A DNA stretch of 64,000 nt from positions 496,001 through 560,000 of the forward strand of contig OX596338.1 of the NCBI GenBank assembly GCA_951394405.1. The letters run 5' to 3'. Shown one piece after another: positions 45,565 to 56,184 of the stretch. Below the pieces are notes generated by a model. That model saw only the letters and a program-made list of their open reading frames with translations, was not told the DNA's origin and made no database searches. The stretch comes from Coprinellus micaceus. Taxonomy: Eukaryota; Basidiomycota; Agaricomycetes; Agaricales; Psathyrellaceae. Both the position numbers and the translations under genes were made by a program. Position 1 is the stretch's first letter, and each line of letters opens with the position of its first letter.

Positions 45565-47385
45565 ATGCTCAGGTCTCGTCTCCTCAACCTCCTCGCTCTC
45601 ACTGGGCTCGCCGTGGCATGGGTCGAGCTCGACCCTTCCCTCGTCCCCCAGATCTCACAGCCCCTCCCTATCTACTCTCTGGGGTCGCCTTCGTTCATCC
45701 CGGACGACTGGCTGAAGGGCATCGTCGGTAACACCGCTTCTGGAGCTCAGTACACCAAGCGCCACAACGGAGACCCTCGTCACTACATCTACAATGGCGA
45801 CGAGGTGGTCGGCTTCGTCGACAAAGAGACTGGGGAAACTCGCGTGTTCCCCGACTATGCCGCCCTCAAGCCCTGCGACAACCCCATCGACGTTCAGCAT
45901 GCCCTTGGCGCCTTCTTCAAGCAGGGTGGCAAAGCTTTCCCATCCGACGACACGTGCACGGAGTTGGTTGTGGGAAGCAGCCTCCTGGGTTCCGAGGTGA
46001 AGCCTCCCGCTGAGGGATCTGGGGCCACCCCCGAAGGCTCTGGAACCGTGGCAAGGCGTTCCAACGACACCGTTGCGGACCCTGCCGGTGGTGAATCCAC
46101 CCTACTCACACTCGGAACCATCCAGCGCTTTGTCGAGGTCGGCGGCCAGAAGTACCCTGTCTGTGGTCCCGGCAGTCGTGCCACCTTCGGCGTTGGCTCC
46201 AAAAACAAGGTCGTCTCTCTCTCATACTTTTGGAAGCCGGCAACGAAGACCAAGGAGACACGCAAGGCCCCTCCCTCCAACCAGGTGGTCAAGTGCATCA
46301 AGGAGGCCCTCGAGCCCCAAGTTAGCCGCCAGGGCCAATACGTCAGGGTGAACGCCGTCGACGTTTGCTTCTACGACTCCGGCGTCCAGTATCTACAGCC
46401 CGTATACCGTGTGCTCGCCGCCCCGTTCAACCCCAACGCCAATGCCACCGTGACGCCAAAGCAATTCTTGGAGTACGTCCCCATCGGTGGCAACAGCGTC
46501 GAGAGCCTCGTGCCCTCTAGCAAGTCTGGACCTACTGACGGGGAAGGCGGTCCTGATGAGCCCAACTCCAGCGACAACATTGCGAGGTCATTCCTGAACT
46601 ATTTCGACGCTCGTAAGGAGACTCGGGCACCCAAGCCTCGCATCACTGTTGGGAGATACGTCGTACGCAACGACAACGCGGGTTTCGTCGAGGACGCTCG
46701 CAACTTCTGGATTAGCCTCAGTCGTTCTACGATCATCGACTTCGTCATCCAAGGTTTCTACTGGGCGTACCCGAGGTTGTACAAGAGCGACGCCAACTAC
46801 TTCGCTAACGACGTCAACGTTCTCCTCACCGAGGCCCACGGCAGCTTCCACGGTTTCACCACGTACGATGCCACCAACAAGATCGACTACGTCAACATCC
46901 CCGCCGACCTCGCTCCTGGTGGCTACGGTCCCATCTCCAATGGCGGCAGAGGCAAGCTCGGTTACTGGTTCATCGATGCCTGCGAGGTCATGCCTACCAT
47001 CCCGGACTTCAAGGCACTCGGTCTCTCCGATACCGACGCCCATCGCCGCACCTTCGATCCATGGTGGCCCGTGTTCCGAGGCGGCATTCACGCCGTTCTC
47101 AGTTGGAGGACCTCCGCCCTCTTCGCGGACAACACAGCGGCGACTGCGGCGGACCAGATTGCTCGGTACAATAAGCCTGTTGTATCCGCCTGGCTGGACG
47201 CGGCGCACAACGATCCGGCGTACACGGTCAGGCAGAACTACGCTCGGTATGCGGGAGGGCCTGCGATCTGGCCTTTTGGTAGGGGGGTTGCGATGTTTAG
47301 GTGTGGTCGCATCACGGACAGGGTCACCAATCTGGAGAATTTGGGCGCGCCCGACTGTCTCTATGTCATGTGGTGGAACAATTAG
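45565..47385 (+). CDS. Secreted DUF6345-like protein, possible clan CD-like cysteine peptidase (copy 2)
   Basis: An intact single-exon gene for 606 residues. The ATG at 45565 opens on a signal peptide (MLRSRLLNLLALTGLAVAW). The upstream in-frame TTG is not needed. The N-terminal region includes HYIYNGDEVVGFVDKETG and a Gly/Ser/Thr-rich linker (GSGATPEGSG). The C-terminal half has TVGRYVVRNDNAGF, EDARNFW, the AHG-FHG motif (His425, His429), LAPGGYGPISNGGRGKLG and FIDACEVM (Cys473), then FDPWWPVFRGGIHAVLSW. The His-Gly and Asp-Ala-Cys spacing recalls clan CD peptidases. The assignment to DUF6345 is from remembered pattern, and activity is inference. All landmarks match copy 1 and the decayed copy 3. 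Strong G/C-ending codon use suggests good expression. Confidence 0.9.
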   Translation: MLRSRLLNLLALTGLAVAWVELDPSLVPQISQPLPIYSLGSPSFIPDDWLKGIVGNTASGAQYTKRHNGDPRHYIYNGDEVVGFVDKETGETRVFPDYAALKPCDNPIDVQHALGAFFKQGGKAFPSDDTCTELVVGSSLLGSEVKPPAEGSGATPEGSGTVARRSNDTVADPAGGESTLLTLGTIQRFVEVGGQKYPVCGPGSRATFGVGSKNKVVSLSYFWKPATKTKETRKAPPSNQVVKCIKEALEPQVSRQGQYVRVNAVDVCFYDSGVQYLQPVYRVLAAPFNPNANATVTPKQFLEYVPIGGNSVESLVPSSKSGPTDGEGGPDEPNSSDNIARSFLNYFDARKETRAPKPRITVGRYVVRNDNAGFVEDARNFWISLSRSTIIDFVIQGFYWAYPRLYKSDANYFANDVNVLLTEAHGSFHGFTTYDATNKIDYVNIPADLAPGGYGPISNGGRGKLGYWFIDACEVMPTIPDFKALGLSDTDAHRRTFDPWWPVFRGGIHAVLSWRTSALFADNTAATAADQIARYNKPVVSAWLDAAHNDPAYTVRQNYARYAGGPAIWPFGRGVAMFRCGRITDRVTNLENLGAPDCLYVMWWNN

Positions 47386-48131
47386 CGGTGCAGAGATACA
47401 GTTTCGGCTTCGTTCTTCTTTGGTTTGGTTTGGTTTGCGGGGTGAATTTTGACTATGCTTTTCCTTTTGGACCTACTTGCCTCCTGACGATTTGGATACA
47501 ACCTGAATCTTGACGAACTCTCTACGGACTTTTGTGTTGCGTGTATACTAGTGGAGGTTTGTGCGGGTAGCTGTAATTATAACATGGTGTCTATGCGTGA
47601 TTCGGCGACGTTCGCCCCTCCCGTGAGCGGGGCCTGGTCAACTGGCTATCGCAAGGATTCATGTAGCGCACTGCTTGGTCGAGAACTGAGAATTGCGCAA
47701 ATCGCACATGAATATTTTACTTGAGCAGAACATCAGTGGACTATGTAGGGATTTCTTGCCAAACATCTGAAGACGCATGTGTACCTAGCATTGAAACGGG
47801 GCCTCAGCAACGTGGCAAATAAGTTATAGTAGATGGGCGCCTAAATCGCCGTCTGCCGGCGTCTTTCGCGGGGGGTGGATGTCCAGGTACCTCGACGGAG
47901 AGTGACCATTTCGTTGCAGAAACACATGCATTTCAAAATTTGGTACTGCAAGTTTTGGGAGTACTTTTTGGTACTCGCACTACCCAACGTCCGCTTTCAA
48001 ACCGCCCGAAGCATGGTACATGCGCAGCATACAACCACGAAGACTTGATCCCGATATAGTGCGGCCCAACAATCTCCCTCACAGCGACATCCACCTACAC
48101 ATCCATCGAAGTCCCATTTGCGTCACACCCC
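47386..48131. other. Convergent intergenic region
   Basis: The first 280 bases are the 3' part of the duplicated block. The rest has no gene. Confidence 0.5.
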
Positions 48132-49366
48132 TTACGCACGAGCGTCGACAAAGACGACGGGGTAACGGCAGACCATAGGAGAGGCTGCAACACTCTGCGG
48201 GAGGGATGCAGGGAAGCCTCGCACGATGAGAGTAGACTGGGGCGGGGCCCTCGCCAACGGGTTGTCGTAGTCGACCTGGCTCAACAATTGCTCGAGCTGT
48301 ACGGCCGGGCCTTGCTCACCCCACAGACCCGAAGAACGTGGAACGCGTATGTCGATAGTGATTCCTTCGCGTCTGGTTGGAAGGTAGAGAGCGCAGATGC
48401 TCAGACAGTCGAGTGCCCATTCGGCTGGAGTGCTCGAGAAGTCGATTTCGAGGGATTTTAATCCACGGATTTGGAGCAGCGGAGGGCGTGGGGGGCTGAA
48501 TATGCTTCTCATATCTCCACCTAGGACGTTCGGTAAGTTCATGGACGACGACGCAAGGGGAGGAGAGGGAATGGGGGGAATGGGAACGTACATAGACCCC
48601 TGCAGCTAGCGTCGTAGATGGGGCGTAGCTTCATCGAACGAATAGTAGTCAGGCGGCTGAAGCACGCCAACATCTCCCGTATTCCAACGTCGCCGAATAG
48701 GAAACGCGTCTGGACGGAGAGGGTGTCGATGTTGTTGAATCCTCCATTTGGGAGGACCCGTTCTTGGAAGAAGTGGAATGGGGAGGCGCCTCCAACGACT
48801 GAAAGGGACTTGATACTTGGAGGGAAAACGTAATTGCTCTTTCCCCACCAGGTCCTGGTCGGCTTGAACTCGAAACCTTGTATCGTGAGGGATTCGAGAT
48901 GGGGGAGAGACCGGAGGACCCCGAAGAAGGGTTTAGGATGGTGTGTTCCGCCGGCGATCGTCATCTTGGTTATGTTGCTCCCCCACGCCTCTATTGCTTG
49001 AACGACTGACGGAGGGATGCCGCCTGCTTCGATACAAAGGGTGAGTGTTTGAGGGGCGGAGATGTGGTTCACCAGGCCCTTCATGGCTACGACCCCTTCT
49101 CTGGTCATAGTGGTGAGGCCTTGGAGGGAGAGAACGTTGCATGGGCCGGGGAGAGGGAATGTGGAGTTTGGTGCTGAAGTTAGGCCGTGGAACTGGATGA
49201 GATCGTTTTCGTCCTTGAATAGCAGCTCCTCGAGGACGCGAAGACGTTGTTGTAGGAGCCAGAGCTTGCTGAGTGTCCCTGCCTTCAGGATGATCTTCTT
49301 GTCGTCCCCCATCGCGTCGTAAACTCGTCTAATTATCTCTGCGGGTGGCTGGGGTGAATCGGACAT
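48132..49366 (-). CDS. LRR/F-box-like protein, paralogue 1
   Basis: Exons 48592-49366 and 48132-48520 give 387 residues, with one 71-nt intron (GTACGT..CTAG) in phase 1. I chose the ATG at 49366 (MSDSPQPPAEIIRRVYDAMG) over an upstream in-frame ATG because the paralogue at 61534 starts at the same point. The N terminus is a helical, F-box-like stretch (LSKLWLLQQRLRVLEELLF). It is followed by irregular Leu-rich segments such as LTTMTREGVVAMKGLV, GSNITKMTIAGGTHHPKPFF and LPHLESLTIQGFEF. The second exon ends STLIVRGFPASLPQ and YPVVFVDARA. It probably has an LRR-like solenoid and possibly a SKP1-binding role. The family is not named. Confidence 0.75.
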
Positions 49367-51284
49367 GGCGAAGGTCGATGACCGGACGAGGAAGGAAGCA
49401 GGCGCTTTCGTCAACAGGGCTGTACCAGGCGTAACTTGGCCCGTGATGCACGCTATGTCGTTCAGGGAGATCCTAGGGTCAAGAGTAATGGGTCAACAAG
49501 TCGCTCAGGTAAACGACGTTGTGAATTGCACAACAAGAAAACTCTTTGAAGACTTACAGAGAGCACTAAAGCGCGTTGCGAACCGCTCTCCTGCTACCGC
49601 TATAGGACGTCACGAGGCGTTCAGTGACGTTAATGAGGTCCGCGGTCTCATGACTTGGATGATGTATGTAGACTTGGGCTCCCAATTTGGACGCGGTCCC
49701 CGAGACCATCTTGAGGCTTCGTTGCGGTAGGAACGGAGGGAAACGACATCGATGACCATTGGCGGATTTCAGTCAGTTTGTGGTTCCTGTGCTCGGATTG
49801 GGCGGGGGTGTAGGTGGGCTGAGAGAGAAGGTTACCTGAGGCCGGGTGAAGGACCAACACCGAATCAGGCGGCAGTGAAAGGATCATGTTGCGACTCATG
49901 AGTCGAGCTACCGAATCCAACCGGGGATCGCATCGCAGGGGCTGGGGTCGGTGAGGAAAGGGGCGTGTGAGGAGTGGACAGACTGACTGGCTAGCCGGTG
50001 GCCTTTTCAACGCCAACAGGGAATATCAAGAGGGTCGAAAGTGCCCCACCCGCCATGAGCTCGGCGTGACGGTCATGAGGGTCCCATGGACGTCGGTATG
50101 GGGAGGGGGAGGGCTTGGAATGAGTGCCGCTGTGGGGGTGGAGGACAGAGGAGGGATGCTGCAAGTGGAGCCGAAACACGGCCGAGCTGAGGAGTCGCTT
50201 AGTGGCGAACACGGTCGACACAAGTGTGGCAGTGCGGTGTTTCTTGAGCTCTCCCTCACCTCTCGTGGGGTCTTCGCAACCTCATTTCTCGTTCGGACGG
50301 CCTTGAAAACAAGCACACGTACCAAGTTAAAAAATCGTGCATCCCCCGGACATCCCGGCGACGAAGCATTGGGTCCCAAAGCTGGCGACTGGGGCCACGA
50401 GGGATGTCCCAGCTGGCTGGCGGCAAAGAAAGGTTCCGCCTTGCACCATATCACGACCAAAAAAGGGAATCCTGTTGGACTCGCAGCACTAGGCGTAGTA
50501 TTTAAGCAGTTGGTGCCTTGCCTCGAGGTAAGGTGAAGTAAAGAGTGGTGTCAGGAGGAAGCGGAGGTACGGCGGGGAGGGGTCGTTTTTAGCAAACAGG
50601 GTGCATCGAGGACGCCGAGGCGTCAGGCATAAGGTGGGTTTCAGGTAGGAAGAACTGCCACAGCCCGCTTCATCCGCCTGATCCCCGAGCATCTTGTCCG
50701 GTTGAACCTGGCGTGCCCTTACCGGCTGCTTTACACGGGCGCCTATTAGGAACCGGCCCGGGGCGGTAGCGTGAGGTGGCGTTTGTGGGGTTGCTTGTTG
50801 AACTCTGCCTACGTTTTGAACCACTGGCTGGTAGCTTTCTCCCCAGGGGTTTTGATGCACCTAGCCCCAGCGCCATGTTGTCTGCTCTCCTCATGTATCC
50901 GGCCTGTCGAGGACCGTTTTTCAACATCGCCTTAGTCACTTGTATGTCATAGATACGTTGAAGGTCAAGGGGTTTTGCCAGATCCTGGTAAGGGTAGATA
51001 CGGCTCATTGGTATCCGCAATGTTAATTCCTTTGAGGTCGGAAGGTGAGCCTCCAAAGAGTCGGGCACGGTTTCGCATCGAAAATGGCCTGAGGACCAGT
51101 TTCGCGTCTCAGGAAGCGCTACAGCTCTCCAGTTGGGGCCTCTGGGGAAATTTATATGAGGTTCTTCGTGGTACTCGGGCGACAGGAGCTTTTTATTCAA
51201 CCATTAGTACATATGTCGACTGGCCCGCAAACGCAATCGACACCAGTGCAGCCCAAGCGCCCGTGCCCACCTTTATTTGCACGA
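49367..51284. other. Gene-poor region
   Basis: 1.9 kb with short frames only, none with motif support, up to the edge of duplicated block B. Confidence 0.45.
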
Positions 51285-51544
51285 CAACCTCTTTATTTGT
51301 ACACCAAGGGCAGTCGTCCCATCAGTTCCGAGTTCAAAGCGCGCGCTCATCACTCAACTTCCACGTCCACTGACGACTCTCGTTCCGCACCAGACCTCGA
51401 TGTTCTCAATGGGCTGCGTAAAATTTTGGGTGCAACGGGACCTTGCCGTGTAGTCATGGGGCCATACACCTATGCCCAAACTCATCCTACTTTTTCAAGC
51501 TAAATGAACCTCGGTGCAACCCGAACTCGTACTCGTAGTCCTCG

Positions 51545-51568
51545 ACGGTGTGACTGCAGTCACACCGT
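51545..51568. promoter_or_regulatory. Perfect 24-bp palindrome upstream of DUF6345-like copy 3
   Basis: Identical to the palindrome at 44903-44926, including the flanking GTCCTCG and TGTAGACG. It lies about 650 bases upstream of the pseudogene start. Confidence 0.6.
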
Positions 51569-52213
51569 TGTAGACGAAAGTGTCGGTCTGTGGGTTTGTG
51601 TACAGCCCTTGTTGCTACCTGGAGAACGTGTTCAGAGTGAGGGGCCAGTCTCGGCCGACAGCGGGCGTGCTAGAGGAAAGATCCTCGATGTGGGCGTCAA
51701 TCGCTTAATCGAGATCCCTCATCTAACAGCCTCTACTCGTCCGGTGAGTAAAACCCGCGAGTTTCTATTCGTCGTGTTATCCTTATGCGCAAGTCGACGT
51801 TTTGAAGGCGCATAAACTGTTCTCGAGCAGCTAGAGTGGCTTTATCCAACCGTCTGCAACTTCAAGTCAAGACTGGGACCACCCTGAACTATGTAGTCAG
51901 TTGACCACATACCCCAAGCTCCGGCACCGCAAGACGGTCATCGCCTCTCCCTGCATTCCGTACAATTAATGAAACTGAACTCGACTCAATTGTCACAGAA
52001 TGCTTGGCACGGGTAGGTGACAAACCGTCGAGGATTCAGTTGGTCAACCTCGACGCTTGGAGGAAGACATAAGCCTGCAAAATTCTCTTCGAAATCTCAT
52101 CGCCTGGCACCTAGTCTTCCTTTGGTAGGTTTTCTCATACCTCGCACTGCAGGAACAATTCTGACAGACCATAAATCTCAGCCAGAGATCCAAAGGCTTC
52201 TCCATCGTCGAGC

Positions 52214-54034
52214 ATGCTCAGGTCTCGTCTTCTCAACCTCCTCGCTCTCACTGGGCTCGCCGTGGCATGGGTCGAGCTTGACCCTTCCCTCGTCCCCCAG
52301 ATCTCACAGCCCCTCCCTATCTACTCTCTGGGGTCGCCTTCGTTCATCCCGGACGACTGGTTGAAGGGGATCGTCGGCAACACCGCGTCTGGCGCTCAGT
52401 ACACCAAGCGCCACAACGGAGACCCTCGTCACTACATCTACAATGGCGACGAAGTGGTCGGCTTCGTCGACAAAGAGACTGGCGAGACTCGTGTGTTCCC
52501 CGACTACGCCGCCCTCAAGCCCTGCGACAAGCCCATCGACGTTCAGCACGCCCTGGGCGCCTTCTTCAAGTAGGGTGGCAAGGCTTTCCCATCCGACGAC
52601 ACTTACACGGAGTTGGTCGTGGGAAGCAGCCTCCAGGGTTCCGAGGTGAAGCCTCTCACCGAGGGATCTGGGACCACGCCCGAAGGCTCGGGAACCATAG
52701 CTAGGCGCTCCAACGACACCGTTGCGGACCCTGCTGGGGCAACCTACCTTACCCTCGGAACCATCCAGCGGTTCGTCGAGGTCGGCGGCCAGAAGTACCC
52801 CATCTGCGGTCCTGGTAGCCGTGCTACCTTCGGTGTCGGCGCTGGCAACAAAGTGGTCTCTCTCTTACTTTTGGAAGCCAGCAAAGAAGATGGGGAAGAA
52901 GCGGAAGGCACCGTTGGTCGAGAAGGTGGTCAAGCATATCAAGGACTCAGGGCTCTCACCCCCGATGGCTACTTCCAAGGGAAATACATTAGGGTTCACA
53001 ACGTCGACGCCTGCTTCTACGACTCCGGTGTTCAGTACCTTCAGCCCGTCTACCGTGTCCTCGGCGAACCCTTCGACCCGAACGCGAACAGCACCACATC
53101 GCCGAAGCAGTTCTTGCAATACGTCCCCATTGGCGGTGACGCTGTTGAGTCACTCGCTCGCTCACCCCCAAGCAAGTCTGGGCGTTCCGACGGAGAGGGT
53201 GGCCCCGACGAACCCAAGTCCGACGACAACGCGCCAAGGTCTTTCCTCAACTACTTTGACGCTCGCAACTTGGCTACCCGTGCCCCCAAGCCTCGCATCA
53301 AGGTCGGCAGGTACCTTGTACGCAACGACTACGTCGGATTCCTCGAGGACGCTCGCAACTTTTGGAGCAGCCTCGCCCGTTCTACCATCATCGACTTCGT
53401 GAAGTCCCAGTTCTACTGGGCTTACCCGTTCCTCTACAGCGCACCCCTTGCCAATTATTACATCAACTCTGTCAACCTTGCCCTAACTGAGGCCCACGGA
53501 ACGTTCCACGGATTCACCACTTACGATGCCAGCGGCAAGATCGACTTCGTCAGAATCCCTACGGACCTCGCCCCCGGCGGATACGGCCCCATCTCCAACG
53601 GTGGCAAGGGGCAACTCGGCTACTGGTTCATAGACGCTTGCGAGGTCATGCCCACCATACCTGACCTCGCTGACGCGGGTTACCCTAACCCCTTGCGGAG
53701 CACCTTCGAACCGTGGTGGCCCGTTTTCCGTGGCGGATTGCACGCTATTCTCAGCTGGAGGACCTCTGCTCTCTTCGCGGACGATGCTGTTGCGAACGCG
53801 GCGGATGCCATTGCTCGCTTCAACAGGCCGGTCGTCTACGCCTGGCTGGACGCAGCCCACAATGATCCGGCTTACAGGGTCAAGCAGACCCACACTCGCC
53901 CGGGATCGTCGATTCAATGGCCCCTTGGGAGGGCAACTGCGATGTTCAGGTGCGGGCGTGATGCGGATAGGGTTACCAACCTGGAGAACTTGGGCACGCC
54001 CACCTGTCTCTCTGTTAGGTGGTGGAACAACTGA
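52214..54034 (+). pseudogene. DUF6345-like copy 3, disrupted
   Basis: Nearly collinear with copy 2, but disabled at three points. A CAG codon of copy 2 is TAG at 52571-52573, ending the frame after 119 residues. A two-base deletion near 52866 (within TCTCTC-TACTTT) shifts the frame. A second indel near 52930-52970 restores it, leaving about 30 residues out of frame. Downstream, the His-Gly and Asp-Ala-Cys region and the C terminus are still open and well conserved, so the inactivation is recent, or selection acts on a downstream-initiated product. The TATA-like element is also changed (CATAAG near 52069). No splice-site pair would remove the TAG and keep the paralogue alignment. A sequencing error cannot be excluded for single sites, but three lesions make it unlikely. 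Confidence 0.78.
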
Positions 54035-54275
54035 TAGCCTACCCGCTTTCTCCCCTTTGGTTCTAGTTCGGACTCTTCTATGCCCCCCCTTTCGGACCTA
54101 CCTAGCTTGCTAACGTTTTGGACGCGACTTGACGAACTGTGTACGCGTTTTTCTGTGGATATTAGTTTTGATTTGTATTTGTGGTAGCTTTAATTATAAC
54201 GTGGTGTGCATGTAAGTATGATTTGGCGTCGCTCGCCGCTCCTTGGGAGCCTGTTCAGGTGATTGTCGCGAAGAT

Positions 54276-55825
54276 TCACGCAGCACCCTCAGTCGAATAG
54301 CTCCGGGGTGAACTTGCGACATCCGCGTATAAGTTTGTCGGTTCCTCCGTTGTGTCAGGCGGTGTAAATATCAGGTCCGTGAGCCTTTGCTCTTCGTAGA
54401 CGACGCAGTCGTCTTCGTGAGCTGCTTCTCGCATTCGGAGGAGCATCCGGGCGGCGAGTGTAGAGTGGATTGCTTGGTGCGGTCTATGGGACTCGTTAGA
54501 CGGGGAGATTCACAGGGAATTTGGAGGCCAAGTTGTTACGTACGCTGTGAGTAGGGTAAGGTACTCGTCCTGAGAGCGTCACAGGCAAACGACATTAACA
54601 TACGAGACGTAGTGAACGTTACTGGGCAAGACTCACGGGGCCCGTAACATGTAGGAGAACCTTTCCAAGCGTCACCGCCGCCATGATGATGTAGCTGAAA
54701 GTCCCATCGACATAGAATACCCTCAGGAGTGGGTTTTTGGAATCGTAATAACAGCGAGTGACGAAGAATAGGTTGATTGTGCATGTAGCTATGCAATGAG
54801 TTTTTATGAGCACGAAAAGTAGGAGCACTCCGATGAGGTTGACTCACATATCATGCTGAACAGTATGATTATGAAGGGGACGGCCATCAACTCCTCGAGC
54901 CTTCTGATGCGGTAGCATGGATACTGGTCAGGATAGGGAGAGGGTATGTCTGTCGGGGGCTTTGAGGGGGTCGATGGCAGCTTCAGTCAGCTGGGGACTC
55001 ACAAATGGTTTTCTCAAGGTCGATCAGCAAGGTAATGTAGAAAGCAAGATAGACAACCTAAGGAACGGTGTGAAAATGGTGAATATCCCAGAACCTAACT
55101 CAAGTCCGGATGTAACGTACCACGAATTGAATGTGAAGATAATGCTGCATTGCTCTACTTCGGTTGGCAAGGGCGCACAAGCGGATGTAGGCAATTGCGT
55201 CTGAGCATGTAGTGCTGACGGCCATGATCACTGCCCATTGTCAGCGCTTGCGAAATTGATGGTGAAGGAAACTCACTCAGGATGGACCCATGATAGACTT
55301 TGCAAGTCTGTATTCAAATTAAGCATCAGCATTGGCTCTCCGGACGGATACGGACGAACCTCTGGAGTGGTACTTGGCTCAAATTCAACTGTGAAGACGT
55401 CAGACACTATGAATGGCGCATAGCAAAGAGATGCAGACGTAGGAATAGAATGGGAATGTTTATGAATCCAAGGTATCGAGCTCCAAAGAATAGGGCGTTA
55501 ACGATATTGAGTTTACTTGCCCACACGAGTTCAATCTAAAACAAAAGAGTGAGCGACGGTAGGCCTCAGTATGCCCGTGAACCCCTCACCTCTGATTCTA
55601 GGGTCTGAAGGTGTTCCGATATGAGGAACACAAGGCTGGCCACTTCGAACCCTTGAGAACAACGGTGGTCGGGGAACATGTTATGGCCCTCACCAGTTGT
55701 GTACTGTGAAGCTTCCGTTGAGCACGGCATGGGGACAGGAAGTGGTCACTTACATTCCGAATCCGTAGTCGCTCAAATGCCGCGAAGAGGGAGGTTAAAG
55801 CATCAGTATTGGACATCCCACCCAA
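54276..55825 (-). CDS. DUF6533 multi-pass membrane protein, paralogue A
   Basis: Start at 55825 (MGGMSNTDALTSLFAAFERL). Solid exons: 55754-55825, a 10-nt microexon 55694-55703, 55590-55642 and 55439-55535. One or two exons about 55270-55390 are uncertain. Later exons cover SDAIAYIRLCALANRSRAM (ending 55121), VVYLAFYITLLIDL, MAVPFIIILFSMI, TINLFFVTRCYYDSKNPLLR, DEYLTLLTA and a hydrophilic tail (HQAIHSTLAARMLLRMREA) ending at a TGA at 54276-54278. The start region is the DUF6533 pattern: Tyr-Thr-Thr then VASLVFLISEHLQTLESE, a Glu-x-x-Trp and FGARYLGF. About seven hydrophobic segments suggest a GPCR-like topology. No ligand or partner is known. The middle exons need transcript support, because a weak GTCTGC donor is used there. 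The 360 bases between its start and the next gene hold only promoter sequence. Confidence 0.72.
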
Positions 55826-56184
55826 ACCGGAGGGGGTTCAAGCGAATCGGAAGTCCCAACATCAGATTTGCGAGGACTATATCATGGAAAGGATCGTCCC
55901 TCCGACATGCCAGGACGTGTGTCAGCACATCTCCTGGGGCGTAAAGGCTTATATATGGGGGCCTTTTTGAAACTGATGAACGGACTTTTCGCTCGCGCCC
56001 AGGGCCTGCGCGTTCCTCCTCCAAGCAGCCCGGGGAGCGCTGACCAGGGTTGACCGCCGATGCGAATATGGGAGAACGAGTACGGAGAACTGAGCACCGG
56101 GGTCGAATTGATATAAACGGGGAGTGTGGTAGTCGTGGCTGCTAGCAACCGTTAGAGTCCAATCCAATACAAAAATAAATACAG

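Larger units (their letters stand above)
44638..47670 (+). repeat. Segmental duplication, block A
   Basis: About 3 kb aligning in direct orientation with 51285-54290. It includes some 900 bases upstream of the DUF6345-like gene, the gene itself and about 280 bases downstream, up to a TAATTATAAC-GTGGTGT-like stretch and beyond. Several non-coding blocks, such as 45060-45170, are nearly identical between the copies. Confidence 0.85.
51285..54290 (+). repeat. Segmental duplication, block B
   Basis: The direct copy of block A, starting near the shared CCGAGTTCAAAGCGC region and ending just past the shared TTTAATTATAAC stretch. It carries the decayed DUF6345-like gene. Its 3' end runs into the last codons and stop region of the convergent DUF6533 gene, so the duplication breakpoint lies at or near that gene's end. 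Confidence 0.82.
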
